In this document: positions 20,944 through 32,471 of the stretch, piece by piece
Layout: the number at the start of each line of letters is the position of its first letter
Numbering within the stretch: the first letter of the stretch is position 1
NCBI GenBank assembly: GCA_015178975.1
Contig: WHVD01000031.1
Span: 1 to 64,000 of the forward strand
DNA: 64,000 bases
Source: Hysterangium stoloniferum
Taxonomy: Eukaryota; Basidiomycota; Agaricomycetes; Hysterangiales; Hysterangiaceae
Reading direction: 5' to 3'
Program-made: the position numbers and the translations under genes
The notes under the pieces: model-generated
What the model was told of the DNA's origin: nothing
Seen by the model: the letters and a program-made list of their open reading frames with translations, nothing else
The model's database searches: none

Positions 20944-22366
20944 TGGCCGGGGTATAGTGGGGCTAGGATGCAGGGTTCCTGATGGTGGGGGGTTGGGGGT
21001 GGTACGCATGTCCCGTATGGGAGGCCTACATGTGAAGTCGTAGGCGGTGGGCGTGAGTCCTAAAGCAGATGTCTCAAAGAGGCTGAGCGCTAAACGAGGC
21101 GGAGTCAGCATCATAGTAATACAGGAATTTCGGGAAGCGTTTGTAGTGACAGTAATCCAATCATTAATTCTTCAAACTACTACCTACGGATAAGTAGTGT
21201 CAGATTCTGTGCTATATATAAAAGGGTTCGGGGATAACTAAACATGACCAGCTTTCGTCGCTACCTGTAATATTCGGTCACCATTAAAGGACTGTGGATG
21301 CCATTCATGGAGGCAGAACTACATCAGGGATTTGGGAATGTCTACACCCATTATGTAGACTCCCCAGCCTTCCTAGCCTCCCTAGATCTATAGTAAGCTT
21401 TTATACCGACTAGTAAATAGGGATCTCGCGAAAGTAGTGTGTCTAGCCGAGCTAGCTAGCCCTCGTAGATGGCTCTAGACAATATAGACGGCATACTTCC
21501 TCATCTTCCCACTTTCCTGATGTACTCATCGCCTTGCTCCTGATAATGCTCGTGGCCGTCGTCAAATGGACTTTGGGCCGGGGGTATAGACAGAAGATTT
21601 ATCGTTTATATTGTATCTGACGAAATAAGTGGACCGGCGACGTATTGCATGCCTTGCCAGTATTAAAGAACGAAGGATTAATCCAGGGCCAGAGATACAG
21701 CATCACTGATATGATCATTTCCTGAAAATCCGGCATTTAAGTATGTCATACAGCGAGACAGAATGGTTCCTTGGATCCAGTAGCACATCTTCTTGGAGGA
21801 ACGCGATGTACTCCTACTGTACCAGGATATCTGTACATCTAACTACATTTAAGCGGACAATAGCAGGGACTGAAATTATAGATCTACGGGTTGCTTCGTA
21901 GCTTGGATATGAGTCAAGGTTAGATTAAGAATAAATCAGAAATGTCCCTCTAATCTACCCATCGTTCCACGATCGAGCCCATTTCTTAGTTTATTGTCAT
22001 GTGGAATCGTGGAAACAACATGTAGCCGCAAGATTCAAGCCAGTTCTACTTCATCCAGAAGGTCTCCATTGGGAGGGGTTATGTATCATTGCGAGGACCC
22101 CAGGGCTCCGTCCTCCTGAAACTTGCCAATTGTTGGTGGGTTATAATAATTAAGTTAAGTCGCAAAGAGTAAATCAGGGGCGAGTTGGAAATGGGTAGAT
22201 CTAAAGCTCTTGAAGAGCCAGATACAAACTGATGGCAGTAAATATTCGTGTATTATTTTCCTGTAACTATTATTACTTGTTTAAGTACGATATGCACGGC
22301 TTTCGAAATATTAGATATACTCCCAAATTGAATGATGTTTCATGTCCTGTTCATAGTACACATTTG

Positions 22367-24014
22367 TTATGAACCTATATTGGTAGTACTATGATACCAG
22401 ATATCGGCACCAAAAGCAGAACCAGTTAATGTTGTCGCCGCAGGTGGAATAGCTGACTGTATTTCCTCAGAATGTGCCCATTCTACCTCTGAAATTGGTA
22501 GCATCGCTGTGTTTCTTCTATTAACGGCCTCTCGCAGGTTTAATAGAATTCTTGCTGTTAAAATAGCATGCATGACGCGCTGCATTCTGAAAGAGAGAAA
22601 TGCAAGTCAACGCGAAGAAATCGGTCAGTGAATACTTTACGAACTGCTCTAGCGGAAAAATTTGTTTTCTCTGAGAGTGAGGAAGAGACTTGAGTTAAGA
22701 GTACGGCACATGACTTGACAACTTGCATTACATAGTAGAATTGTCCGATCGAATACATTTAACAAAGAGACCGCTAACAAACACAAGTCATTATTACCTC
22801 ATGGAGCTTACATGGCGCATGAGGTCACCTATAAGAACAACACAATCTAAGACCGCTGGGGAAGAACTCAACATTTGGACATATAATAACTTTGATAAGA
22901 TGAGACATTACCATCCCTAAATAAAATTGACAAGAGACCGGATCTGCTCAATTGAGCTTTAGACAGTGTAAATATAGGTTTGAAGTAAAAACTGTAAGTT
23001 GCAGAGCTACCCACCAGTATGTCTACTCTTGTAAAGAGTTAGTAGCAGGATTACTGGGAAGAAATATGGTAAATCGAGATATCAATAGGAGATAGATGGA
23101 AAATGACACACTTGATTTAAATACTATGATCGAAAGGAAAGTAAAATGCACTAACGGAGTCGAAACTTTCGTTACGGTGCATCCAAACAATGAAATTGGT
23201 TCCAGGTGTCCGACTAAATTGAACGTGTTTGATGAAAACAGTCAAACATTGTAATTTGATTAGTGACTCACATTCCATACTCGAAAGTGCTGCATAGGCA
23301 AAATAAAACGAAAGGGCACCCAGGATTCCGAGAAATATTAGAAGGCCTATGAAAAGTTTGTTGTTTCTCTCCCAGACGGCCCAAGTCCGGAATACAAGAA
23401 CTACTGTACGTCGATTGTCAATTTGGCGACTAATAAGTTATAAGAAACGTACATTCGGAAATTAGTGTACCTACAATAGTGGACCCTGGGAATGAATAAG
23501 TGTCATGAAATGATACATATGCATGGCAAATACACACAAATAGCGGCACTGTATATTGTTTTGCACATTGATAGCGATAGCCCTGGGGACGTAACTGTAA
23601 CAATGTTAGAGTTTCCTATTCTCAGAAATGTAAGGTGAGGCACTTACAATAAAAAAACAATGGTCTATCTATGAGAGCCAAGTAGCGTGTTGCGAAATAA
23701 AGTAGCTTTCCAACGTTCCATGGTGATGGCCAAACCAGTTCCACCTCTTCCCAGACATAATAAATTATCATAAATCTTGGTCAATATCAGTAATTAATAT
23801 ATGAAGTGGACACAGATATGAAAACAAACCAAGAGCGCAACGCTAGCAACTGGGATTTGCATCTTTAGTACACCTCTGGAAGCCCATTGCGTGATACTCT
23901 CTTACAGTTCCAACACTATGGGAGATTAGAAAACAAGCAATGGCAGGGAAAATGTTTTCCGATGCTCACGGCCACAATATAGTCCTCCTCAACGGTGTAT
24001 GTGAAGGGCTTCAT
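22367..24014 (-). pseudogene. DUF6533-like copy B, probably broken by a 2-nt deletion
   Basis: The likely start is ATG 24014; exon 24014-23970 (MKPFTYTVEEDYIVA) ends at a GTGAGC donor. The next exon starts near 23775 (IYDNLLCLG). Later exons encode a block with AAIWSTIVGTLISE, RTWAVWERNNK with a membrane segment, GCTVTKV, ILFRDG, and the C-terminal MQRVMHAILTARILLNLRE ending near 22367. In the exon near 23745 the tract ccacctcttccc lacks two bases present in copies A, D and F (ccacctctcttccc), so GREVEL is lost to a frameshift. The family is fungal membrane proteins of unknown role. Confidence 0.6.
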
Positions 24015-24755
24015 TTTATATATGAAGGTGTAATGGGCCGATAACTGTAAGAGTATAGATATTACTGTAGAGAATGAGAAAAATCGAATTGATCTTTGGA
24101 ACATTCGACTACGACTTTATAAGACTCCAAAAGAAAAGGCCGTCCGTCCTATCCGATTCAACTCGGATGTAGCTGTTCATATTGATCGATTTGCAAAGCC
24201 CGGCTTGGCCAACTTCGACCAATTTGACCTCGCAGCCATGGACGCCATACAACATAGGTCGCCTCGATATTGGCAGCTAGGCTAGGTTGTTATGTATATA
24301 AATCACGCGGCGCACCGGCCACCCATCCCATCATCAACTTGCTTGTCTCACGTTCGCAGTAAACTTACGCACAGTCTATCACCAGGCGCTTGCAACGAGT
24401 TCAATCTAGGCCTGTGTTCAAACGCTGCTTCAATAATCAACTCTCTAGTCTGATGTTCTTTGGTGACAGGCTCTACTTATGTTGTGATGCTTTGAGGACG
24501 CTCGGGGCTTTGCTGTGATAATACTGTGTGGTATATTGATGTTATCCCATTTATCCCAAAGGAGTGGCGGGCCGTGTTACAGTAAAGTCATTTGGGAAAT
24601 TCCAAATACAACTGAAATGACAGTAAGTAAACTACTACAGTAAAGTAAGAGAAATATCCGTACTTCTCAGTGAGTGATAAACCTTCACTGAGAGACTACG
24701 CGGTCGATTTCCATTCCGAGTTCAGCAACGACCAGGATTATACAGTCGTCGTCTA
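24015..24755. other. Upstream flank of copy B
   Basis: No coding frame is supported. On the minus strand a TTTATATACATA box lies near 24293-24304, about 280 bp before the copy B start codon; the same box occurs upstream of copy F (near 58445). This could be the family promoter. Confidence 0.4.
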
Positions 24756-25180
24756 TCCACCATCGTCTTGCTGTATGGACATCGACAAATCCGATCCAGC
24801 AAGGAAACTTGCTGGCCTCGGTACTCACTCCCAACCGTATACTACCCACCACTGGGTCACCAAGATTCTCAGAGTTCGATGCACGCGTAGGTCGGCACGA
24901 ATCGTCTATCTTATCACTCCCTTTGGACCAGGCTCAGTAGTAGACTCCTAATCAGTAATTCTGGATGGGCGAAACGGTCGGGGTAGCGGTATCCCCCTGA
25001 TGAGAGCTCTCGTCGGCTCGAAACCGTTACTATCCCGTTTCCCCTAGCCACCCTCTACACTAGCTGACAAAGTTCTATCTTCGGAGACAACTGTTTGCGG
25101 CGAGTGATAAGGTGGTGGTCCGCCCAGCGGCGCTCTGGTGGACGCTGGTGACCATTGCGTTGTCATGGTCACCTGGCTAA
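24756..25180 (+). mobile_element. 425-bp hammerhead-ribozyme element, copy 1 (retrozyme-like)
   Basis: This non-coding sequence differs from the inverted copy at 45346-45770 at only three of 425 positions (24827, 24905, 25010), with no indels. The flanks of the two copies are unrelated. Compared with paralogous locus 58870-58900, which lacks it, copy 1 interrupts the sequence between about 24742 and 25191. It contains a type III hammerhead ribozyme, a perfect 8-bp hairpin with a GAAA tetraloop (24796-24815), a 9-bp hairpin near the end (25147-25173), and TCCACCA at the start able to pair with TGGTGGA at 25136-25142. No protein or LTR is visible. A non-autonomous element spread via RNA is my inference. 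Confidence 0.75.
24973..25028 (+). ncRNA. Hammerhead ribozyme, type III, copy 1
   Basis: All conserved parts are present in order. Stem III is AACGG (24973-24977) pairing with CCGTT (25024-25028). The cleavage triplet is GTC, with predicted cut after C24979. Stem I is GGGG (24980-24983) with CCCC (24993-24996), closed by a 9-nt loop. The core is CTGATGA (24997-25003). Stem II is GAGC (25004-25007) with GCTC (25016-25019), closed by an 8-nt loop, followed by GAAA (25020-25023). Helices I and II are closed and III is open, which defines type III. GGAT (24963-24966) and ATCC (25032-25035) may extend stem III. The RNA would self-cleave and, as a multimer, could yield unit-length circles. Confidence 0.92.
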
Positions 25181-25560
25181 TTTACTGCATTCTAGCTTAC
25201 CGAAGGTAGCTTATGTAACGCTTCTACAGGCCCCGTACCTGAGCAGAGAGGGGTTCCCAGCAGTGCTGCCTGTTCACATCCCACGTGCCTATATTATAGT
25301 TCTTATGGAGAGACGATCCCACGCATCTTTCATAGACCGGCGCTTAGAGTTAATACTGCCCTATTGCGACTTTGATGATGTGATTGTAACGATTTGCAAT
25401 TGATGACAAAGTAAGAAGATATTTCCTTCCTAGGGTGACACATGTGGATTAAATTTTTTTGTAACCAAAAACTTTATTTCCCCACCCCTTCATTCCACAT
25501 GTTTTAATGAAATTTGAACACTCGTAAGTAAGTAGTAAAGAAAAGATTGGAGCAGAATTT
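25181..25560. other. No gene seen
   Basis: The first part (to 25312) matches the end of duplication B at 58890-58995. The rest has no supported frame. Confidence 0.5.
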
Positions 25561-26660
25561 ATTTTCTTCCCTCTCAAAAATCCGCTGCCTACTTTTAGCC
25601 TTTAAGCAGCCCGCCGGACGTGTAATGGAGCCCTCACATCAGTGAACCTGTGTACATCGCAATTTGTAATGTACTTGTAAACCTAGCGCCTCGGGCTTCC
25701 TAACGAGCCCTGGGTAGTCATAATCTCGATTTTTCTGACGCCCAGCCATCATCCTGTTCAATTAGTCACTAGTCTCTCGAGGAATACAACGTCAGTGAGA
25801 ATCGTTGGTGACAGCCTTTTACCTTGTAGTGACGGCAATCCAATCATTAATTCCTGAAAATGACCACCGATGGACAGGTCGTGCCAAAATCTCTACTACA
25901 TATGAAAGGTTTCGGGACAACTAAACATGACCAGCATTCGTCGCTACCAGATAATCGCCATTAAAGAACTGCGAAGGCCGTTCAAGGAGGCAGAGCTAAT
26001 CACCACCTTGCTCCTGCCCTTGCTCCTCGTCGTCGTCAAATAGACTTTGGGTCAGGGGTATGGACAGAATATTTTGTATTTCGTATCGCATCTGACGAAA
26101 TAAGTGGACCAGCGGCGTATTGGATGCCTCTCCAACAATAAAGAACTCGTGGTTAATGCAGGGTTAGAGATACAACATCACTAGTGTCGGCCAGTTCCTG
26201 AAAGGCAGGCATTTTAAGTACGTCATACAGCGGGACAGAATGATTCTTGGGGATCCATTAGCATATCTTCCTGGGAGATACGCGATGTTCTTCAACTACG
26301 TCAGGATATCCGTGCATCCAACTGCATTTAAGCAGACAACGGCTTACACTCAGATCATAGATCTAGGTGTTGTTTCGTAGCTAAGCTGGGATTTGAGCCA
26401 AAGAATAAAGATAAATAAGAAAGCCTACCCTAAATCGTCCAACTCTCGGTCAATTGTCAGTGCGTTATCTTAATAAAGTCAAGGGATCAGAGCGGCAAAA
26501 AGTAAATGAGGGCAAGTTGGCAATGAGTAGATCTATAGCCCTTGTAGAGCCAGACGCATGACACCATCCAATGGCAATCAATCCTCCTGTACTATTTTTC
26601 CTTTAACCATTATCACTCGTTCATATACGATGTGTATAGTTTTCTCAGAATTAGATACAG
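25561..26660. repeat. Downstream block of DUF6533-like unit C
   Basis: This matches 21130-22360, 53880-54560, 55500-56520 and part of 39541-40060. It is the shared sequence that lies 3' of the DUF6533-like gene in each copy. A minus-strand frame encoding VPLYDVLKMP recurs in several copies, but its nature is unclear. Confidence 0.55.
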
Positions 26661-27460
26661 TCACAAATAGAAGGGACTTCTTGTGCTGCTCGCAGTCCAT
26701 ATTTGCAATAAATCCATATTACTAGTACTATAATACCAGATATCGACACCAAAAATACTACCAGTCAATGTTGTCGCTGCATGTCGAGTAGACGAGAGTA
26801 CTTCCTCAGAATACGCCCATTGGACCTCTGAAGTTGGTAGCAATGTCGTGTCTCCGCTATCAACGGCTTCTCGCAGGTTTAATCGAATTCTCGCCGTGAA
26901 AATAGCATGCATGGCGTGCTGAATTCTGATGGAGAGAAATTCAATTAAAGGTAAAGAATACTTTACGAACTGCTCTACTGGAAGATATTGTTTTTCTTTG
27001 AAAAGACCCTGAAAACGACATGAGATATCAGCAGACGACACAGCAATTGGCAACTTCTATCACATGCGTTAACAATACAAGTTATTCTCAGTATCATGGA
27101 GTGCAGATGATGCATTAATTCATCCATAAAAACAACAGAATATAAGACCGCTGTTGAGAACATCTAGTATTGCAACATCTGCATTCATAAGATGCTATCC
27201 CTAAATGAAATCGATAAGGAACCGGATCTGCAGAATTGTGCTTTATGAGGTGTATGTATATATAAGTGATAGTCTAACTTTTTTAAATGGCAGAGCCACC
27301 CACCGGTTTCTCTACTCTTGTAAAACGTTAGCATATGGATTACTAGTGAGAAGTGTTGTGTAAATTTCAAAGATCGATAAGAAATAATAAGTGAAAAATG
27401 TCATACTTAATTCAAATAACATAATGAGAAGAAAGTCAACAGATACAAATGGTTTCGAGA
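26661..27460 (-). pseudogene. DUF6533-like copy C, 3' half only
   Basis: The C-terminal exon is open (26661-27053) with MHAIFTARIRLNLREAV, and the exon encoding AVLYSVVFMDELMHHL is present near 27155. Similarity to the family ends near 27480, so the N-terminal exons with the RTWAVWERN and IYDHLL motifs are missing. CpG content is high, unlike its relative copy E. Confidence 0.65.
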
Positions 27461-27660
27461 CCTTCGTTGCAGTGCGACCTGATGATGAAATTTTGTCTAC
27501 TCTGTGAAGACATCAATCTTAAGCATTGTTTAGTGGAACGACTTCTACCAACTATAAAAGGGCAGACAGTGGCGGAACTAGATAATCAGCTATCAAGGAT
27601 TATAAGGTTGTACTAGAAGTCAGTGGCCGCCTGCGAATGACTATAGAAACAACTGAGGTG
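27461..27660. other. Junction sequence, no gene
   Basis: This short stretch lies between truncated copy C and duplication C. No frame or repeat is recognised. Confidence 0.4.
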
Positions 27661-28248
27661 CTACACTAGGAACTTCTTCCTCTTGTATTTATCCGTATCC
27701 GGCATGGTCGAGCTCGGCTTCATGACAAACGAGCCGTTGAGGTCGGAGTCAAACTCATTAGACGAGGAAATGTTAACGATCAATTTGGTTTGTCGAAGGT
27801 TGAAAGTGAAATGAAAGTACTCAAGGTGAGTGGCTCGGTGACGTAGTGCATCTGCTTCTAAACCGGCTCTCATACCCTTAGTCTTTCAAAAACCCCAACA
27901 TTGTTCGTCACTACGACGTCACTGAGACCGACAGGCATATTGGCACTATCCAAGAGCATGCACCAGGCGAATAGCTCTTCGACCACATTCTTGCCCACTG
28001 ATAAACGAGTTTTAACACGTTCCGATCACCTCATGAGACGTCATGCGGTTCACTATGCCACTCGGAACTTGTCATCTCTAGATGTTCGCTTTGCGGTTGA
28101 TATATAGAGCCATCCTTTAGGCAATAGCTGCAGGCGGCTTAATTATCAACCAGCTGGAGTGATAGAAACCGAATATGAAACACTGTAAAGGATGTTCAGT
28201 TGTAGAGGTATGGCGGGTCCTGAGAATAGCACAGACAAGTGAAATCAA

Positions 28249-28402
28249 CGTACCTGCCCTTCGATGATAACATTGACCGTGAGAGCAACAACATCAGCCT
28301 GCTCTACCAATATATTTGTCAACACACTTTTGAACGGTCCCTGCTGAGACGTACGGCCACCGCTGGACCCTTTCACCAGACCCAAAACGACAACCGGGTC
28401 TG
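28249..28402 (-). other. Open exon-like stretch, unrecognised
   Basis: A minus-strand frame reads GLVKGSSGGRTSQQGPFKSV and continues to VNVIIEGQ, then meets GTACGTTG, a good donor. The partner at about 43950-44110 keeps part of it. It looks like one exon of a lost gene; I do not recognise the family. Confidence 0.25.
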
Positions 28403-29029
28403 CATGAGATTATGGCTCATTCTGTGGTGCCTTGCGACCTGCGTGTTATCTGTCCATTCGAACCCCCGGAGCTCGAGAAGGTCGCGATGAAGCAACAGAA
28501 GAACAAACAGGCGTATCAGCACCGATGCTAAGCAGGCTAATGCGCATATTTTTCTAAAGCATTGTCTCAATTCTTCAGTTGCTCCCGGTCAGACCTGAGG
28601 TGACGTGACGCACTCTATAAAGAACAGTGTAGATGCACGCCGATCCCGGGCAGCAGCTCAGCGCGCACATATGCTGTTCTCTTTGATTTCCTCTATTTCT
28701 CACACTACCTGTGGCTACACCTCGCTGGACCATCGCAAGTGCGATTGTCATTGGATCTTCGGCTCAGTTCAATCTTACACCCAGACTTGACCTGACGCCA
28801 ACGGAGTGGCCTGTCGATCAAAGTCCAACAGGGGTTCGCAAAGCAAGGACCTTGCCCAGAAGATCGAAGACATCCGCAAAAATTCCAGAGAAGGAGAAAG
28901 AGAAAGCAGTATGATAGAGGTATACCATTTACCTCGGATATCCAGAAGGCGCATGGTAGTTGCAACAACTGCCAATGGTTAACGACGAAAGAGAAGCTCT
29001 CTCGTACTCGTCCGAAGACACTCACGCAA

Positions 29030-29330
29030 AGCCCAGAGACGGAGAAAGAGAAAGAGAAAGAGACAAACCGAAGACACCCATTGACAGGGTCGGTGGGAGC
29101 TGGTTTTGTCGCCGACTTTGTGATGGACGTTGTGGCTTGGAGAATATGGTGGGTGAGACTGGAGGAGAAGGTGGCTTCATTGATGGGAAGAAAACGCGAG
29201 GGAAGACGCTGAGCTTAAGCCCAGAGAAGGAGAAAGAGACAAACCGAAAACACCTACGCAAAGCCCAGGGAAGGAGAAAGAGAAAGAGACAGGGAGCAGA
29301 TGCAACAAGACAAGAGGGTACAGGCATATA
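29030..29330 (+). repeat. Purine-rich low-complexity repeat
   Basis: Runs of GGAGAAAGAGAAAGAGAC alternate with CCGAAGACACCCA and GCAAAGCCCAG-type segments, forming degenerate units of roughly 60 bp. A shorter version lies at 44620-44840 in the partner. Confidence 0.7.
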
Positions 29331-29787
29331 AGAGGACGGGTCGCAGTAGCCCCCAACAGATATCAGCGAACCAGCAGCTCTCTCACTATCACTACCGGCT
29401 TTAACGTGTCCATTGAAGGTCGGGACGTTATTCACGCCCCCTACCCCTCACGCCGATACAACTCACCGAGCCTATTGCGACATCCAGACTGGCTCCGTCA
29501 GTGCTTGACGGGGTCGGTGGGGACTGGTTTTGTCGCTGACTTTGTGATGGACGCTGTGGGATGATGGGAAGTGGAATGACCTGACCTTGTCCGATGGGGA
29601 GCCTTTCAATAATGCAACTTGTTATCGTGCAAGATGGTGGCTGTTGGGGAGAAGTGAGACTGGAGTAGAAGGTGGCTTCGTGGATGGGAAGAAAACGCAA
29701 GGGAAGACGCTGAGCTTGATTTCGGAGCCCATAACCAGATGCGACGAGTCGATTGATGGATTGTTGACACTGTTTGGCTATGACTGA
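29140..29787 (+). pseudogene. Unrecognised gene-like region with repeated module
   Basis: A peptide with GGFIDGKKTR and GKTLSL is encoded near 29160-29215 and again near 29655-29715 (GGFVDGKKTQ, GKTLSLISEPITRCDESI). A third diverged version lies at 30180-30275 (VEEIKSREKTLSLMAVPISR then CMESI). The shared pattern suggests a domain repeated within one ancient gene. The frames are broken and I do not recognise the family. At one codon the copies show CGA (29197), CAA (29698) and TGA (45237), as expected from CpG decay. Confidence 0.3.
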
Positions 29788-30393
29788 GTACTTGGTCTTG
29801 CTTTGTTTTTTTTACAGGACAACTGGAGGTCGCACGCCATCGTTCGGTTACGATTGGGGTAAAAAAACAATGAAAAAGCCAAAGCGCAGATAGGGCCTGT
29901 ACAAAAACTCGAAATACACTCCGTCTGCAATTTTTGCTGCATGCCTACAGTACCCGGCGGATTTGAATCTAATTCTACATTTTTATCTTTCGTTCTGCTG
30001 CCACAAACTGTTTTCTACCCTGTCAGTGAGACCATTGTGAACTAGTTCCGGCTGCGAAGGCACGACCCAGACCTCCCTTTTGATTTCATTGGAGAAAGTC
30101 CCCTGCGGGCCACAACTGCAGTCCGATGCGGGGTCCCTTAATAATACGACGAGTAGGAGGAGGGTGTCTGTCACTGTGAAAAATGGGGGTGCGAACGCTG
30201 TCGAGGAGATTAAGTCAAGGGAGAAAACGTTGAGCTTGATGGCGGTGCCTATAAGCAGGTGCATGGAATCGATTGTTGCTTTTTTTTATCGTTTGCCACT
30301 AGTTTTTGTACTAGTGTCGTGTCACTTCGTTTACTTACAGCACAATCAAAGAGCCCATGAACAATCTTTCGGTAACAGTCGAGGTCGAAAATA

Positions 30394-31490
30394 AAATTGA
30401 CGAAAGACCGGATATGGTGAATGGAGCTATATTCAGTGTATATATAAGTGTGAAGTAACAGCCTCATGTGGCAAAGCTACCCACCAGTATGTCTATACTT
30501 GTAAAGAGTTAGGATGAGGATTACTGGGCAGAAGTATTATAAATCGAGATATGAATAGGAAAAAGTGGAAAATGACACACTTGATTCAAGTAGTATAACT
30601 AAAAGGAATGCATAAAGCATTAACGTGCTCAAAACCTTCGTTACGGTGTATCCTAATATTGAAATTGGCTCTAGGGGGCCGACTAAATCGAATGTAGTTG
30701 ATGAACATTCTCGCCATCCGTAATTTGATTAGTGACTCACATTGCAGGCTTGAAAGTGTTGCGTAGGCAAAATAAAAGGAAAGAGTACATATGATTCCGA
30801 GAATTACGAGAAGGCTTATGAAAAGTTTGTTGTTTCTCTCCCAGACAACCCAAGTCCCTGAAAACAAGAACTACTGTACAGCGATTGTCAACTCCATGGA
30901 TAGAAAATTAGTTACAAGATAAATACATTCGGGTATTGGTTTACCTAAAATAGTGCACCCTGAGAAAAGAATACCATAGCGCCATGAAATGATATATATG
31001 CCACGGCAATTACCCACATCTAGCAGTAGTATATATCGTTTTGCACATTGATAGCTAAAAACCTGGGAACACAACTGTAGGAAAATATAAGCTTGTATTT
31101 TGACCGCCGTAAGTTGCAGCACTTACGAGAAAAAAACAAAGAGCTATCTATGAGAGCCGAGTAGCGTGTTGCGACATAAAGTAGTTTCCCGACGTTCCAA
31201 GGTGATAACCAAATCAGTTCCACCTCTCTTCCCAGAGATAATAAATGATCATAAATCTTAATCAATAACAACAATTACTATACGAAGTGCAGATGTATAT
31301 GTTTACAAACCAAGACAGCAAAGCTAACAACTGGGATTTGAATCTTTAGTACACCTTTTACAGTCCATCGCATCAACTCTCACTGTTGCAACACTGAGAG
31401 ATTACAAATAATCAATGGTAGAAGAAAATGCTTTACAATGCTCACGGCTACAATATAGTTCTCCTCAACGGTGTTGTTATATGGTTTCAT
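30394..31490 (-). pseudogene. DUF6533-like copy D, 5' half only
   Basis: The start codon is at 31490. The exon near 31275-31130 encodes IYDHLLSLGREVELIWLSP and is intact, ending at a GTAAGT donor. The WERNNKLFISLLVILGI exon follows near 30850. Similarity stops at 30394, where duplication C begins, so the C-terminal exons are missing. Confidence 0.65.
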
Positions 31491-32471
31491 TTTGTAAGTA
31501 TATGGAGTTGTAACGAGGCGATAGGCGTAAGATGCTGTAAGAATGTAGATATCAATGCAGAGAATGTAAATGCAACCGAATTAAGCTTTGGCCACTGGAC
31601 TATGATCTTATAGGACCCCGGAAAGAAAGGGCGGTTCTATGGACTCGGATCTAGCTGTTCAGAGTGTGCCAGATCAGACAGGCGGCACACCTTCCAAATG
31701 TTCACCAATTGCCACCCCTCCAATATCTGGCTCAATATTGAAGCCGTACCTTATACATAACACATATTACTATAAGACTATATAGTAGCGAAGCCATCTT
31801 GACCTGACAGCCTTAGACGCCCATATCCGCCCATGTAAAATAGACTCGATGCGTGCTTGAACAATGATAGATATCGGTGGAGTGCCGGTTGGTGAGCAAT
31901 TCGATAAATGTGCCGCCTGTCTGACGACGTACGAACGGGCGATCAATAGTTAGGTAATACCTTGATAGTCAACCATGCCCAAAGCATGACAAAACACTAA
32001 CATCTACACTATGTGGACGGTTCACCATTAGCTCTGGCTCGCGGTGACTGACTCGTGCGTAGGGAGGAGTCTCGCAGTATGCATTGAAGTTGAGGCGTTG
32101 CGGTTGGGGTTTTCCAGCCAAAATGGAAGAATTTAAAGGATAATTGTTGATTATATATACAGCCAGATGTTTTCTGTTTCTGTTCAAATGGCCGCATTGA
32201 GGGACAATGACCAGGTGTCTCAAGATGTGGAGTCCGCCATCCTCTGCCGGACATATCAAATCCAGGACTGAGGTAGGCCTGATATTTCACATGTTTTCTT
32301 GTAGAAACTAAATATTGACTATTGAAACTTTTCTTTGCCATTCATTAGAATCGCATAGGAAATGAGTTTAAGACTACGGATGTAACAAGTACAAAGGGGA
32401 CACCTCAAGGGGTGTTCAATGGACTGATCTTCATCTTGTATAAATTATATCGCACCTTTCCGAAATGGATT

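Larger units (their letters stand above)
20944..25312. repeat. Segmental duplication B, copy 1
   Basis: This is repeated in the same orientation at 55333-58995. It contains a TATA-bearing block near 21220, DUF6533-like copy B, and the upstream flank. The main structural difference is the ribozyme element at 24756-25180, absent from the partner. Confidence 0.8.
27660..30390. repeat. Segmental duplication C, copy 1
   Basis: Its partner in the same orientation is 43580-46380. Similarity is patchy at the left (the partner is CpG-depleted there) and close from 28550 rightwards. Copy 1 lacks the ribozyme element found in the partner at 45346-45770: here the site reads CTTGGTCTTGCTTTG near 29791. 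The block ends at a junction with DUF6533-like copy D near 30394. Confidence 0.75.

Noticed and set aside
24670..24951. A 93-aa plus-strand ORF overlapping the ribozyme element
   Set aside because: Its first third lies outside the element. The shared part has only two changes, both amino-acid altering, and there is no homology I recognise. It looks like a chance frame over structured RNA.
27480..27500. CTGATGATGAAA as a hammerhead core
   Set aside because: There is no room for stem II between CTGATGA and GAAA.
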